From NCBI GenBank assembly GCA_964034945.1, contig OZ035963.1:63579682-63643681 (forward strand): a DNA stretch of 64,000 nucleotides, read 5' to 3'. The DNA is from Chrysopilus asiliformis. Taxonomy: Eukaryota; Arthropoda; Insecta; Diptera; Rhagionidae. Below, piece after piece: positions 1 to 11,929 of the stretch. Positions within the stretch are counted from its first letter, which is position 1; every line of letters starts with the position of its first letter. The position numbers and the translations under genes were made by a program. The notes under the pieces were generated by a model. That model did no database searches. It saw only the letters and a list, made by a program, of their open reading frames with translations, and was not told the origin of the DNA.

Positions 1-1760
1 TACATAACTGGATTTAAATCATGTTCAAAATTTATGTAAATCTCAAACATATATTTTTCATTATTCATCACATTATAAAGATCGACATTATAATTATATT
101 CACCATAATTAATTCTGTTTTTTCTTTCGCGCCATGACGGAGCTCTTCGAATCGTACTATCATCGCCTTAGCTTTGGTTTCACAAACAAAAACAATGTAA
201 TGGAATCCGCAACTGGAAATTCCTTTAACAAACAAAAGGCCACGATGCTGAAGGTAAGATTGAATGTGGATGTGGGGGTGTTGGTTTTTTTTTTCAAAAG
301 AACATCTTCAACAACACGAGTTCATGTAAGTTGGAAACTTTCATTTCATCCCTTGTATTTTTCACCCCTCCCCCCGAACCGTTCCATCCACGATCCACAT
401 CACATCTCATACGTGAACGATTCCCGTTGTTCACATTATTAAGGGTGCAAAAAGGAGCAGAAATATTTCGAAAACAAGTGAAGACAAATATTTTCGGAAT
501 AATATCAACACGGAGGCCACAGTTTTTGCACCCTTCGGATCCAGACAATCTCCTCATCATCATCAGTGGATTTTGGTATGAAGTTTTCACTCTATTAGTG
601 GGTATATTGCTATGAGGGCTGTTGAAAGGATATGGCGGAGGTGTCGGAAAAAACATCCTTAGGGGATGAAAATCGATTTTACTAGAAAACAATACAAAAC
701 TACTTCTATGTTAAATTGACTTCTTTAGCATTACATGGCGATGTTTTTTAGGGACTAACTGAGGAGAAGATGTAGAGAAATATTTTATCATTTTGGTGGT
801 TATATGGATTCCAAAAACCCGTCGAGATTTACCCCCGAAGGCCAAAAGGGAGGTTTCGGTGGTCTGAGTTGGGTCAAGTTAATTTCTCAAATGGAACATG
901 GAGTTTTATCCACATGAAAAATGTGAGTTATTCTATGTTATTTTTTTTGGTTTATTCAGGAATTTTAGATCCTTGATTATTGGATTTCTTGGACTTCTTC
1001 GGAGAGATTAGATTTCTTTGGAGAAACAATTGGAAATTTCCTCCCATAAAATGCATGCATCTCCGCAAAACATTTTCGACCACAAAACTTATAGCTTACA
1101 CCTGTATCTTGGATGCGAAATAATATCACAACATCTATAATTAATTTCTAGCCTTTAGCAAAAGTCACTGGATTCTGTTGTCCCATTCCAACCGCCTCGT
1201 AGTTGTGGGATTTTGTGTCGGATTTTGGGGAATAGTTTCTGACTTCAAGGTAAGAAATAAATGAAAGGCATTTATCTTGTGGTGATTATTTGTTTGTCCA
1301 AAGGTTGCTTGGAGTATCTGATAAGCAACATTATGTATTACATTATTAATAATGGTAATTTGATATGGACTTACGTAAGTAACATTTCGTATTGTAGAAT
1401 TTTGCCTGTATGACAAAACCGACCATTGCCAACAGCAGTTTTCCCAGGGGTATTCCATATGGAAGGTAAGTATTGAGGTTTCTGGGTGCCCGGCAACGAA
1501 TTCTTGTTGGGGAAGGGTAGGAAAGGAAATCCAGTTTGATTTTAACAATTTATTGCTGTTAATTTATCCTGATAAACCTTTTGCTATTAATTTGCAATTA
1601 ATTTGTGGTATATGTTTAAATTGGAGATTAAATTTTGATTACACAAGAGTTTTTTTTCGTAATTAAATTAAATTTTTTATTGGGAAAAAATTAGAAAATT
1701 AACAAATTTCTGGATTTAAAAAGATTAAGAAGTAGTGCCAATCATAATTTTTTTTTTGAA
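1..1760. other. AT-rich stretch, no gene seen
   Basis: No open frame here has coding character, a recognisable domain or a plausible exon pair. A short C-rich patch near 365-380 and poly-T runs are the only notable composition features. The open frames are short and overlap on both strands, as expected by chance in AT-rich DNA. Confidence 0.5.
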
Positions 1761-1767
1761 TGATTGT

Positions 1768-2140
1768 ACCTTCCGTTATCCTTACAGACTTTTTAATGAC
1801 AGATTCGGATTCAACGACCCCAAAAACCCCCAGAATAGATTTTTTTCCGGAAAATTTGAGGAGAAGGATAATCGTTATCCTTACAGGACCTTCCGTTATC
1901 CTTACAGACTTTTTAATGACAGATTCGGATTCAGCGACCCCAAAAACCCCCAGAATAGATTTTTTTCCGGAAAATTTGGAGAAAAGGATAATCACGTTAT
2001 CCTTACAGGACCTTCCGTTATCCTTACAGACTTTTTAATGACAGAATCGGATTCAGCGACCCCAAAAACCCCCAGAATAGATTTTTTTCCGGAAAATTTG
2101 AGGAGAAGGATAATCGTTATCCTTACAGGACCTTCCGTTA
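1768..2140. repeat. Tandem satellite-like array, about 121-bp unit, three copies plus a stub
   Basis: Units start at about 1768, 1888 and 2010, with a partial fourth at 2130, each beginning ACCTTCCGTTATCCTTACAG. The unit contains a run of C (CCCCAAAAACCCCC) and ends in GATAATC(AC)GTTATCCTTACAGG. Copies differ by only a few substitutions, so the array is young. Diverged single or double copies of the same unit appear elsewhere in the window (about 4225, 16100, 25185, 38130, 58460, 59530), so this is a dispersed transposon-associated unit amplified here. Open frames across it simply follow the 120-122 bp period. Confidence 0.85.
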
Positions 2141-2144
2141 TTTA

Positions 2145-2292
2145 AAAAACTTAGTTTTTGCGCTAATGTTACTCTTTCGCGGGGAAACTACTGAACTCAT
2201 TTTTACTGATAGATAAATTAAACGCGCGGCCGGTGGCGTATGAAGGGGGGGGGGGGGGGTGGTTGAACCACGGTTCGGGGCACAGCCCCTAG
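2145..2292 (+). mobile_element. Helitron-like 3' fragment (type A end)
   Basis: After the satellite array the sequence joins the second half of the Helitron family (TTACTCTTTCGCGGGGAAAC). It ends in the type-A terminus: a hairpin GGGGCACAGCCCC followed by CTAG at 2289-2292 and then T. A 15-G run lies inside. The 5' half and the 5' TC end are missing or replaced by the satellite array. Confidence 0.7.
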
Positions 2293-4060
2293 TTATAAAT
2301 AAAAGTGAGCAATACCAAACTGTCCTTTGCAATATTTAGTTTCGGGAAAAATACAAAAAATAATATTTTTTCAAATATCTTGAGAACCGTTAAAGATACG
2401 TAAAAACCGGAAAATGAAAAAAAAACTGCGGGAAATTGTATTTCCTTTGAATCTGGTTATTGGAATTTTTCACAATAGCGCATAGTTTTCCAGAGATTTT
2501 TAAATCAAATGGAATAAAATATAATAAAATAAAGTAAAATAAAATAAAATAAACCAATTTTAATTAAAATAAACGTTTCTGATGTTGGAGAATTGGTTTT
2601 TAAATAAGGTACGCTAAAAAATACCTCGCATTTTTAAGAGGCGAGGTTTTTGCGGAGTTGTGGCGGGCACTATTCAATTCTATACTAAAAATCGTAACGA
2701 ATGAAGTAAGGGCACAAAAACCTTAAAATTAGAGTGGCATTTTTACGCTCAATTGAATTTAACGCTTGATTTTTTTCAAATTTTTATTTTTGTCGGATTT
2801 TAAATTTAGTTTTTTAATGTTTCGGTTACATTAAAATATCAAATACCTAATTTAATTTCAGTGCTATTCTCTACGACTGTTGACCAAGGATTAAATGGAG
2901 ATCCATGTTTTACAAGTGTCAGGAGTATCTGTTGGAAATGTTCTTGAAACATTTGTTTAACTAAAATCCTCTTAATTTCCAAAATTCGAAGACGGGAAAT
3001 TCCCCAGGTTGGGGAAAATTTTCATAGATATAAAATGTTCTTCATAATTTTTTCAAAGCAATGTTGAAAGAACATCTTTAGAAACATTTACAATTTTGTA
3101 GGTTCATCGAACTCTTAAATACTGAAACATCGGAATCCTACTGTAAGGAAGCCCCAAAAAGGGGAAAATTCAGATATCCTTATTTCTCCTTAATTTTCCA
3201 ATGAACATGCGCAAAACACGTCATTTTCCTGCAACATGGGGTTATGTTTTGGGCTTTTATTGCTTAAATAAAAAGATACATGTGTGCACATTTTTTATAG
3301 ATATTTTAGTCGACTCTGTGTTGGTTTATGTTTTGGGAAATTTATGACTTTTGCCATGAATTTGGCAAGGAAATCGACTTCAGTCCGGCCGGTAATTTGG
3401 ACGTGTTTCGTTTGCATGCCCTGAGGTTGTATAAAAGTGTTTTCCTGTACAAATAAACACGCGTTTTGGTTTCATAACTTGATTATGGGATTCTTTTTTA
3501 CTATCGGTTAAGGCAGAGTAAACAACAAGCGATAATGCTTTGGAGAACCACCAGAGAAAATGATTGGATTTGAATGGGAATCGCTATTTTTTTTACTCAT
3601 TTCCAGTAAAATATAGAAACAGGTATATATGAAAATCACGGAAAAATTGATCCAAATTAACTAGAAAAATTTAACGAGAAAAATAATTTAATGGTGGTTT
3701 TTTATACAACATTTTAAGGATATCATTTAAAACTTATGATTTGGGGGAATTACTTGAAGGAGAAATACGTTTTTGGAGTTAGAATTAAAACATAACAAAA
3801 GCTATAATTGCCAATCTGGCAATCATTGGAGACCCGTATGGTGATATTCGTATCAAAATTGGATTAGTTGTACCAAAATTCCACTTTGAAGTCAAACTTT
3901 CCAATAAGATTTTTTAAAATTTATTCCAATCGGATTTTGATGTATGGGAGTTTTGTGTTGAATCATATCTCAAATAACTTTTGTTCTTGGACTTTTTCGT
4001 TCGCATGGGGGGTTTTATTCTTTGACGGCATTTTCCGATAGTTAATAAAATTAAGAAATT
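2293..4060. other. AT-rich stretch, no gene seen
   Basis: Contains an (AAAAT)-type simple repeat at about 2516-2555 and a diverged piece of the dispersed CAATCGGA-type repeat at about 3880-3965. No coding exon, RNA gene or mobile-element terminus could be supported. Confidence 0.45.
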
Positions 4061-4074
4061 CTCTCGTCATTTTC

Positions 4075-4400
4075 AAAAGCTTTTTTTAGCTTGTTTGTCT
4101 GTTGGTTTGTCTGTCAGGGGCAAATTTTGTAATCTAATTTCGACCCGATTCCGCTAATCAGATTGACTTGAAATTTTGCACACATACGTAAGTCCAATGA
4201 CAATAAAATATGTTCGTCCTTGTAAGGGTAACGGAAGGTCCTGTAAGGCCGACGTAACTATCATTTTCCTCAAATTTTTCCGAGAAAATCTCATCTGGTT
4301 GTTTTTGGGGTCGCTGAATTCGATTCTGGCATTAAAAAGTCTGTAAGGATAACGAAATGTCCTGTACGGATAACGTAGTCATCCTTTTCCTAAAACTTTC
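4075..4400 (+). repeat. Dispersed repeat: GTCTGTCAGGG...GACTTGAAATTTTGCAC head plus two diverged 121-bp units
   Basis: It starts near AAAAGCTTTTTTTAGC. The head (TGTCTGTCAGGGGCAAAT, then GATTGACTTGAAATTTTGC) also occurs at about 25090, 51310 (inverted) and 58680-58855. It is followed by two diverged copies of the unit that is tandemly arrayed at 1768. This looks like one transposon family distinct from the TC...CTAG Helitrons; its ends are not resolved here. Confidence 0.6.
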
Positions 4401-6730
4401 CGGGGAAAATTTTTGTTCCAAAATTCGCATAATCTTATCGCCGTGTATTGAATAAAATTATTACCAACTCAAACAGTGAGAAAATTTTATTTCAGACAAC
4501 TGGATATACACGTGAACAAATAAGAAAGGAAAATCTCAAAGAAAATGGAATTTTTCTTTTATATTGTACAACAAACCAAATAAATATTCTTCGCGTTATC
4601 TTTTGTAAACACTTTTCAAGAATTGTAATTTAAAAACAAATGGAAAATTGATAAAACCTTATTCAGCTCATGTTCATCGTTAGCTGCTACCTGCAAATGT
4701 AATGATACTTTGTTTCAGTATTTTACCTTTAAAAACAGATTGTAGAAAAACTAAATGCACCACCAACAGTAGATAAACACGATGGAATATCTTTTAAATA
4801 AAAGTTTAAGGAGAATTTCTGCAATCCATGGCAGTGCATAGGACTGACATCACAAGATCCTTTAAAGCGATCTCTTAGCTTGCCTGCAGTACAATCTGTC
4901 GTCTATCATTGCTGGTTCAGCAGGAAAACAACATCCTTCCAGGAAGTGCAAAAGGAAAACTGTTAAAAAGAAAAATAAATTGCAAAGGAACAAAGGAAAC
5001 GAACGTGAATTTTTCCAGCTATATTTTTAGAGGTTTACGTTTTTTTATATTTAGTTTTTCTTTTCGGTATTTTATTGCAACTGCTTAGCTGCATAAGTCA
5101 CCCGGGTCGTCGTTTATTATTTCTTTTTGAGTGTGGGTGTGTGTGTGTGTGTTTTGGAATGTTGGTAGAAGAATAGCAGTTTCGATGGAGTCTCGCAATG
5201 TTGCTGATAACTTCACTCTTTTCTTCACTGAATGCAAAATTTTTCTAGAGACTTTGGATAAGTTTTCCGGAACGATTAAAGGACTAAGAAATCTCCTTTA
5301 ATCGTTTGGAGTTGATTAAAGTAGGGAGCGGTGAAAACTGAGCCCTGCAAGTCATCGGAAAAGGGTATTTTGTTAGAGCTATAGTAAATTTGAAGAACAT
5401 TTGTGTTGGTAATTCATTACACGAAAATATTCTTCTTTTTACAGGTGCAGTCAGAGTTTGTTTTTATCAAAATGTTTTTTTTCTATTTTTATGATAAGAA
5501 AACATTTAGCGGCTGTCTAAAAAATCGCGAAAAAGTGTCACAAGGCGGGGAAAAGGGAGGAGGACGAATAAAAAGGATTCTTTGTAGGGTGCCATACGTC
5601 TCGGAATGGACGGGAAAGTCTAGCATGTAGTCCCGACGTCCCGAAAACTAAACTTTTGTCCCTAAAAAAATCACTGAAGAACTGACCTCGAAATCCGGCA
5701 TGCCTTTTCCTTAACAAAATTTCCCTGCGGCGTATTTATGTAGATAAGTGCGATGTTTGTTTCGAAACGTATTGTTTACGATGCAATTTTCATTTTAATA
5801 GGCTAAGAATATCTTCAGAGATTGACTTGTATTAAAGTGAAAACCGAATTAGAAACCCCTCAGTGTTAGAAACCCCTCAGTAGGCCAGGGGTTTATAGAC
5901 AGAAAGAAGAGGGAAGTTGATTTTGGTAGAAAATTCTCTTGAGCAACGACTTGTTCAAAAAATTCTGTCGACTAAAATGGCTTCCAATATTTAGGAGCTA
6001 GCGGATAGGGGGAAAGAGGAACTGCAGTTAACACGTCTTAACCTAACTTCTTAACCTAACAATACAAGAAAATTGTAACCTAAATATATTTACTGGCTAT
6101 TAGAGTTACCCGTTGAGATAGGCAGACATACTATTACTATAGAACTATTACTATATAGAAAAGCCACTTAAAATGTAAAAATCAAGACGAAAATATATAA
6201 AATCCTCTCTCTTAATTCAATTTCGAACATTTGGATCATTTCCTTAACAATTCTATAAATTTTCTTTGAAATGTGAATCACACACGTGTTCACGTGATGG
6301 AGACACAAAAGTATAACCTTTAAAAGAATTTCCTTGGTGATGTCTTTTATTATACGAAAATCCAATTATCCACGTTAAAAGGTGAAAGAAAGATACCTTT
6401 GCGTGTGTAACGATCATTTCCTTGTAAAGTCGTCGGTTGCAGTCTATTTGAGTTCGAATTAAATCCTAAAATCCATTCCAATATCAATGTTTGAGGATAA
6501 TCCAATTACCCTTTCACATATGGGTTTTCGTTTCCTTTTTTTGTGCAAAAGGAAAGAACTTAGCACCGTCTTAGGTTTCGGGTTTCGGAAAAAAGGGTGG
6601 AGGGGTTCAAGTGGGGTGATGGTTTTGTAAATATGGTGGCTGTCTTTGGATTTTAGAGATAAAAGTATGTGAAAAGATAGAAAAATTAGAGATACCAAGA
6701 GTTCTGTGAGGAAGAATATTAGGTTTTTTT
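4401..6730. other. No gene seen; one small perfect hairpin
   Basis: AT-rich DNA with scattered short open frames only. A 13-bp perfect inverted repeat (AACGATTAAAGGA at 5271-5283 and its complement at 5294-5306) forms a short hairpin. A short (GT)n occurs at about 5133-5152. Nothing here supports a protein or RNA gene. Confidence 0.45.
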
Positions 6731-6734
6731 TCAA

Positions 6735-6912
6735 AAGGAATGGGGGTACTTGACGACGAAGGGGTGGGGATGGCAAGGGGGTCTTTGTTGAAGAAGGGGT
6801 TGGGGACGGCAAGGGGGTCCTTGTCGAGGAAGGGGTGAGGGTGGAAAGGGTGTCCTTGTTGAAAAAGGGGTGGGGGACGGCAAGGGGGTCATTGTTGAGG
6901 AAGGGGGGGGCG
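6735..6912. repeat. G-rich minisatellite, about 45-bp unit, about four copies
   Basis: Imperfect units built on GGGGTGGGGACGGCAAGGGG followed by GTC(C/T)TTGTTGA(A/G)GAAGG. The G-rich strand is the + strand and each unit holds several G3-G5 runs. Proline-rich open frames on the - strand come from this array and are not taken as genes. Confidence 0.8.
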
Positions 6913-8793
6913 GGGTTACGGTAAGAACTAAAAACAGTACGCGGTAAGCCACCTGTTTATGAACTAAAAAAGATTAAATATTTTTGGTGTCAATTTTTAC
7001 TTTCTTGAACGTAGTGTAACACAGTATTGTGTCCGTGAAAAAATTTCGGACCTCTTAACATTTCCCGAGAACTTAATTTTATGAAGTTACGTTTCTTGTA
7101 AATGACAAGGCTAAGTTCTTGAACGGGCTAAATTGGACCATTCCTTCCCCACTAGCTTTTTTATGTTTTAACAAGAGCTTCGGGATTTGTGGGAGAAATT
7201 AGGTTTTTTAATGGAATAACAAAATTACATTATAAACGACTTAATGAATACTGTTGTGAAAAAAACTAGTAATCTTCGAAGGAGATTATCCATGAGGGAG
7301 ACAACTAACCACTCGTAATTAATTCCATTAATCAAATTCTATCCATACCCGGAGTTCATTGGCATTGGTTGATTTTACTGTGTCAGAAAAATAATTTTCC
7401 TAATGGGGACGATGATCTTAGCGCGATAGGAGCCAACAATCATTAGTAGACAAAACAGATAAAAGTCAGTAATTGACGTAATTCTCGGGCCAATGTCCTT
7501 CTACGTCTATAAGGATTCGTTAGTTCGATTCGTTCTTAATGGCATCCTCATCACTTCATTTCGAAGTTGTTTTTTTTTTTGTTACCAACTCAAATGACGA
7601 ATGGCGCATCAGGATCCCAATTGTCGGATATCATTAAATTGTTTAAGTAATAAAATCTAACAAGCGTTAAGCGCACAGACATCATCCGAAGTTTATGTGT
7701 TTCCCCTTTAACGCCTCCCGCATATTTAAAGTTGGAATTATCCTTCGACCTCTTTGAGTCCTTTTGCGTTTAACAAATCGTCTACGATTATCCTTGCACC
7801 ACTGCTAGATCTACTTTTTACAACTCACATCGTTTTCAATTAAATGAAAAAAAGTTGAAAATCCAGTAGGGGTGGGTGATTGGATGGGCAGAGATGGTGT
7901 TCACAAGGATTTCAGGATCTCGGATAGAAATAAATATCAGTCTAGGAAAATGAATGGCGACGAACCGTCGCGACTGTAGTATCCACAAGTGGTCTCCATG
8001 ACAATGACGGATTGCTACTTGGCGGAAAACTCCACTGGTACACCCAAAGGCTTTCACTGTGAGTTTCTTTACTATGCTTCGTTTTTTATTATGTATGTTT
8101 TTTATTTGTAAAGGGTTGGTTTTCTATTTCATCTGCTTTTTATGCTATTAGCGACAGAAAATGTTAACCTTTAGTCGAAATTGGGAGAGAGAAAAACTTT
8201 TATCGCTTTAAATTCTCGGAGACAAATTTTTTTATCTCAAGTTTTTCGATAATAGGGTGAGTTAATGAGCAAAAAAACCATTTTTAATTTACTTTTAATA
8301 TTTTAATAATTTTCTTCGAAGACAGTGTGTACCCAAGCAGCATTTGTGTCAACTGTGACTTTAGCGGTTGACATTACGTTGATATGTTTATATACGTCAA
8401 CCGCTAACCAGGCCCGTTGCCAGGATTTTTTTTATAGAACTCTCAGAACCACATTTAGTCATAATGGGGAGGGACAGTTTATGCAATTTTTTAGCGTTTT
8501 TTATTTTGTTACGCATGTCAACTGAATTCGGCCAAGGAGTTGAATTACGTTAAGCTTATTACGTTAAGCGAATCTCATAACTTTTTTGTCTTATTTATTT
8601 GGCCGCGAATTTATATTACTTTACCAGTCTATTAATCTAATGTCTTTGGTCCACAAATAATGATCCCAAAGAACCGGCTTAGACACGATGTTTTTTAATC
8701 CGTTACTTCAAAGTTTGTGCGTGCGAGATGTGGTTTTAATTACATTAGGAGTCATTAGTATTCGTCATCCCTCGCGCATAAACTTTGGAGTAA
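6913..8793. other. No gene seen
   Basis: AT-rich sequence with no recognisable domain, splice-paired exons or repeat termini. Confidence 0.4.
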
Positions 8794-8957
8794 CGCCCGC
8801 CGTACACTTGAGCTAAGTTAGCTCTGCTATGTGCATATTTAGACGTGGACGTTTAGCGGTTCATAGTATCCTTACTTCCATATGTGATGAAACACGCCAG
8901 GTTAAGCTGTAAACAGGCACATAGCTGAGCTAACTTAGCTCAAGTGTACGGCGGCCC
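8794..8957. mobile_element. Fold-back MITE, TAA target duplication
   Basis: A 164-bp element with about 40-bp near-perfect terminal inverted repeats (outer part GCCGCCGTACACTTGAGC), flanked by TAA at 8791-8793 and 8958-8960. The arms contain the internal palindrome GAGCTAAGTTAGCTC. The 3-bp TAA duplication and GGGCC-like end fit the PIF/Harbinger superfamily; that assignment is inference. The element carries no coding capacity. Confidence 0.8.
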
Positions 8958-8960
8958 TAA

Positions 8961-11030
8961 TGAATGAAATTATGTCACGTCTAAACGGGTCAAAAATGAG
9001 AGAAATGTCACCTAAATGAATCAAGACTCAGATAAATTTTCCCTTTGCATGACAGCATCGATTAAATTTTAAGAGGACTTTGCTCTTTGTCGTCAGGGCA
9101 GTGTCTCAAGCATTTTTTTTTTAAAACCGCACAATATGCAGAAGTTTAAGCAAGAAGTTTTATATGCAGAAGTTTTTGGCCCCTAGCAATTGTAGCTTTT
9201 CTCGTGTTTTTAGTTTTACGATAATTCTAAAACTATTAATTTTAGAAATAGCAGAACAACGGGTTTCTTATTTTTTCATCAAAACCCAATGTTTTTGATT
9301 GATCTGCAATCAGAATGGCAAAACTTGCCCTGTGTATGAAATAGACTCCTGCAATCAGCATGGCAAAACTTGCCCTGCGTATGAAATAATGTATCTATTA
9401 AATTTTTTGCACAAAATGTTTTTCAAAGGACTGACCATAAAACATGTCATACTAATATTAGTCTTCTGCTAAAACTCTTTTCCCCCCCATTTCTTCCATC
9501 GTCAAGTTTTTTAATGATTTTTTTAAGGAATTAAATATAGCCGTGATAAATACTAGCGGATAAGGAATATTTTACAACTTTTTTATTATTAATTTCATCC
9601 ATAATGGTATCAAGAAATCACAAATTCTACAATGTACAATAATATAATTTATATTGCGAAAAATCTGACGAATCTACAAAGTAAGAAATTTTATTTTTCA
9701 AGAATCCAAGCTCTATGTGTAGTTTCTTTTATTGCTTGTTTTGTTTGTCTGTTTGCTTAGTAACTTGAAAATGTTTTCTATTCCCTTTTAGCATAATAAA
9801 CTATTTTAAATTCAGTTATATATAGAAATTTTCTATTGATAAAATTTTCTCAAAATCAATTTTTCCAAACAAGTTGTTTACAAAGGCTTTCTATTCATCG
9901 TTTTATGCTGGAAAAGGATTTTGCTGATGGATTGTGTAAAAACTTTTTCTCAAATCATAAAATTTTATTGAAAAGCTTTTCAGTTATTCGTCGGAGAAAA
10001 TTATCCCAATAAAGGGTTGGATTAACTTTGAGTGGTGGTTGTGAATAGTAAAGAAATCGGAATGTTTGACAAATTTTCAAGATATTATGAATTCCTTCTA
10101 GGATGGATCCCAAAAAAAAACAATAAAAAATTGTATAAATATTACGATAATTCTGGAGATGGTTCGTACTTCAAAATAATAAAAATTCGCAACACTCCTT
10201 CCCGTCTCCGCCATACAAATAGAAAAGTTTTTTGCAATTTTCTCGAAAACGGTGCGCCATCTCGCAAAAATTATAAAGATAAAATGTGTTTAAACTACGA
10301 TTTTACATAAGTACATACACAAAAATTCAATTGCACTAACCCTTTTCCTTTTTAATGTACAAATTCATTTCACATTAACAAAAAAATGATCCCCTCATAT
10401 CTAGGTTTCTTTCCTTTGCTGGAAAGATATAAAGTAAGTTGCATTTTGTTCATTATCGGAATCTTTTGTTCATTATCGGTATTGTCAGGATATTTTAATC
10501 ATTTCCCAGTCGGGCTTCTGTGGAGAAGGGGGCAAAAAACCATAAAATCATGAAAATCCTTGGGAAAATTATAACAATTAAATTAAATTTAAATGACACG
10601 TTTTCCACTACTGAAATACGTTTGTTTTTTGCAAAGAATTTAGTTAAGCTCCTGGAAATCCTTAAACCTCATGTGCTAAAATCATTAATTATGATTTCCT
10701 GAGGTTAGTTCGTTAAATTCGCAGCCTTTCCTTCAACGTTGATTCATTTTCATGACGAGCCATAATTTTGGTCATCCTTGCTGGCATCGTTCATATATTA
10801 TGTGAATTAATTACAAATTGATTCTCTAATCCTCATCATCTCTGGTGTCGTAGATGATAGAGGCTCAACTTATACATTACATTTAATTTTTCTAGTAATA
10901 GCACAAGGAATATTAATATTAAATTTAGAATTCTTTTAATTCGATTAAAACGTTTGGAAAAATTTCGTCCTGTCAAGGAGAAAGTGGACAACCATTAATA
11001 ATTTCTTTCGTCAATCCTTACCAGATCATC
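8961..11030. other. No gene seen; short duplication and a dispersed-repeat piece
   Basis: Two adjacent copies of a roughly 45-bp segment (TGCAATCAG(A/C)ATGGCAAAAC...) lie at about 9306-9390. At about 10195-10345 there is one copy of the dispersed CGATTTTCTCGAAAACGG repeat seen in tandem at 61.4-61.9 kb; it accounts for the open frame crossing it. At about 9177 a GCCCCTAGCAATTGTAGC motif matches other element ends in the window (25540, 30820). Confidence 0.45.
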
Positions 11031-11040
11031 TTCTCGTCTT

Positions 11041-11272
11041 CTCTGTCATTGCCCAGCACTAGCTCAACGCAGAAGAACTAATTTGGGCAGTTCCTAAACG
11101 ATTTGGAAGAACTAAGCGCACCAAGCGTCGCAGATCTACTCCGCTTCATCAGAAGCTCCAAACGGTTCGAGTTATAGGAAATGGATCGTCAGGATTCGCG
11201 TCGGATCACAATGGGTCATTTCTGGCCTAAGTGTGCCTTTTTGGCAGCCACTCCAACCTAACCTAACCTACT
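11041..11272 (+). pseudogene. LINE (non-LTR retrotransposon) 3' end remnant: ORF2 C-terminus plus 3' UTR
   Basis: The + strand encodes, in two frames separated by one frameshift near 11095, the typical tail of fly-type LINE ORF2 proteins. It reads LCHCPALAQRRR.NLGSS (a Cys/His knuckle-like motif) and then EELSAPSVADLL and FIRSSKRFEL, ending at a TAG-type stop near 11175. The 3' UTR includes ATCACAATGGGTCATTTCTG and ends in CCAACCTAACCTAACCTA. The order (CHC-PAL motif, then LL.FI..SKRF, then short 3' UTR) is what I recall from Jockey-like elements of Diptera; the clade is inference. Everything upstream is lost, as usual for 5'-truncated LINE copies. Confidence 0.72.
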
Positions 11273-11477
11273 AGAAATTTCGGCCACGAAAATCTTTCGA
11301 ATCCAATTTCCTGCATGTACTGTACAACCTTTAAAAATTTAGAACCGGGATCGTTCAGAACAGGGATCGCGAAGGGGTCAGGGACGCATCCTATACTATT
11401 GTATAATTTGAAATTTTAATGTGTGTAATACTTTTATTGTTGAAATTTCATTGGATTTTTACCAGTTAGATGAGTAG

Positions 11478-11568
11478 ATTTAACGCGCAGCCGGAGGCCT
11501 TGCAGTATACGAAGGCCGACCTGCGAGAAGAAAATGGACCGCGTATCGGTTCCGGATGCAACCCCTAG
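11478..11568 (+). mobile_element. Diverged Helitron-like 3' end
   Basis: Contains GCGCAGCCGGAGGCC, then ACCGCGTATCGGTTCCGG, then CAACCCCTAG followed by T. This is the layout of the type-A 3' terminus in a diverged form. CTAG lies at 11565-11568. No 5' end was recognised. Confidence 0.5.
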
Positions 11569-11644
11569 TACTTTATACGGATCGGATTCTGATTTTTTGA
11601 TTGATATGATAAGGGGCAGAATAAAAAGCGCCAAAGGGAGATAG

Positions 11645-11912
11645 AAACTACCCAAGAAACACAACGAGGTTACAATCCGGTAGCGTAACCGGTTTGAAAC
11701 TATGGTTACAAAACGCAAATGTTGCAAATTTGGTTTCTGTAACGTGACTGAAACTTTTCCGATACCGCTATGTCACCGGAACCGCCACGTTACATTTGAA
11801 ACCTCACCTATACACGCTAGTAAACCGATATTATACATTTTGGTTTCTATTGTGTTACAAAAAAACTTCTCTGTAACTTCGACTGTTCATTATGCGTTAC
11901 AATGAAACCAAT
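11645..11912. repeat. Word-repeat block rich in GTTAC and GAAAC/GGTTTC
   Basis: Starts CTACCCAAGAAAC and contains many copies of GTTAC or GTAAC and of GAAACC or GGTTTC on both strands. A second locus at about 21915-22115 carries the related inverted start (GGTTTCTTGAGTAG). This suggests a MITE family whose ends were not fully resolved. Open frames here are by-products of the repeated words. Confidence 0.5.
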
Positions 11913-11929
11913 TTGAAACTTTTATACAC

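Noticed and set aside
11257..11272. CCTAACCTAACCTA as insect telomere repeat
   Set aside because: Only three units, and it sits at the 3' end of a LINE remnant where such a tail is expected.
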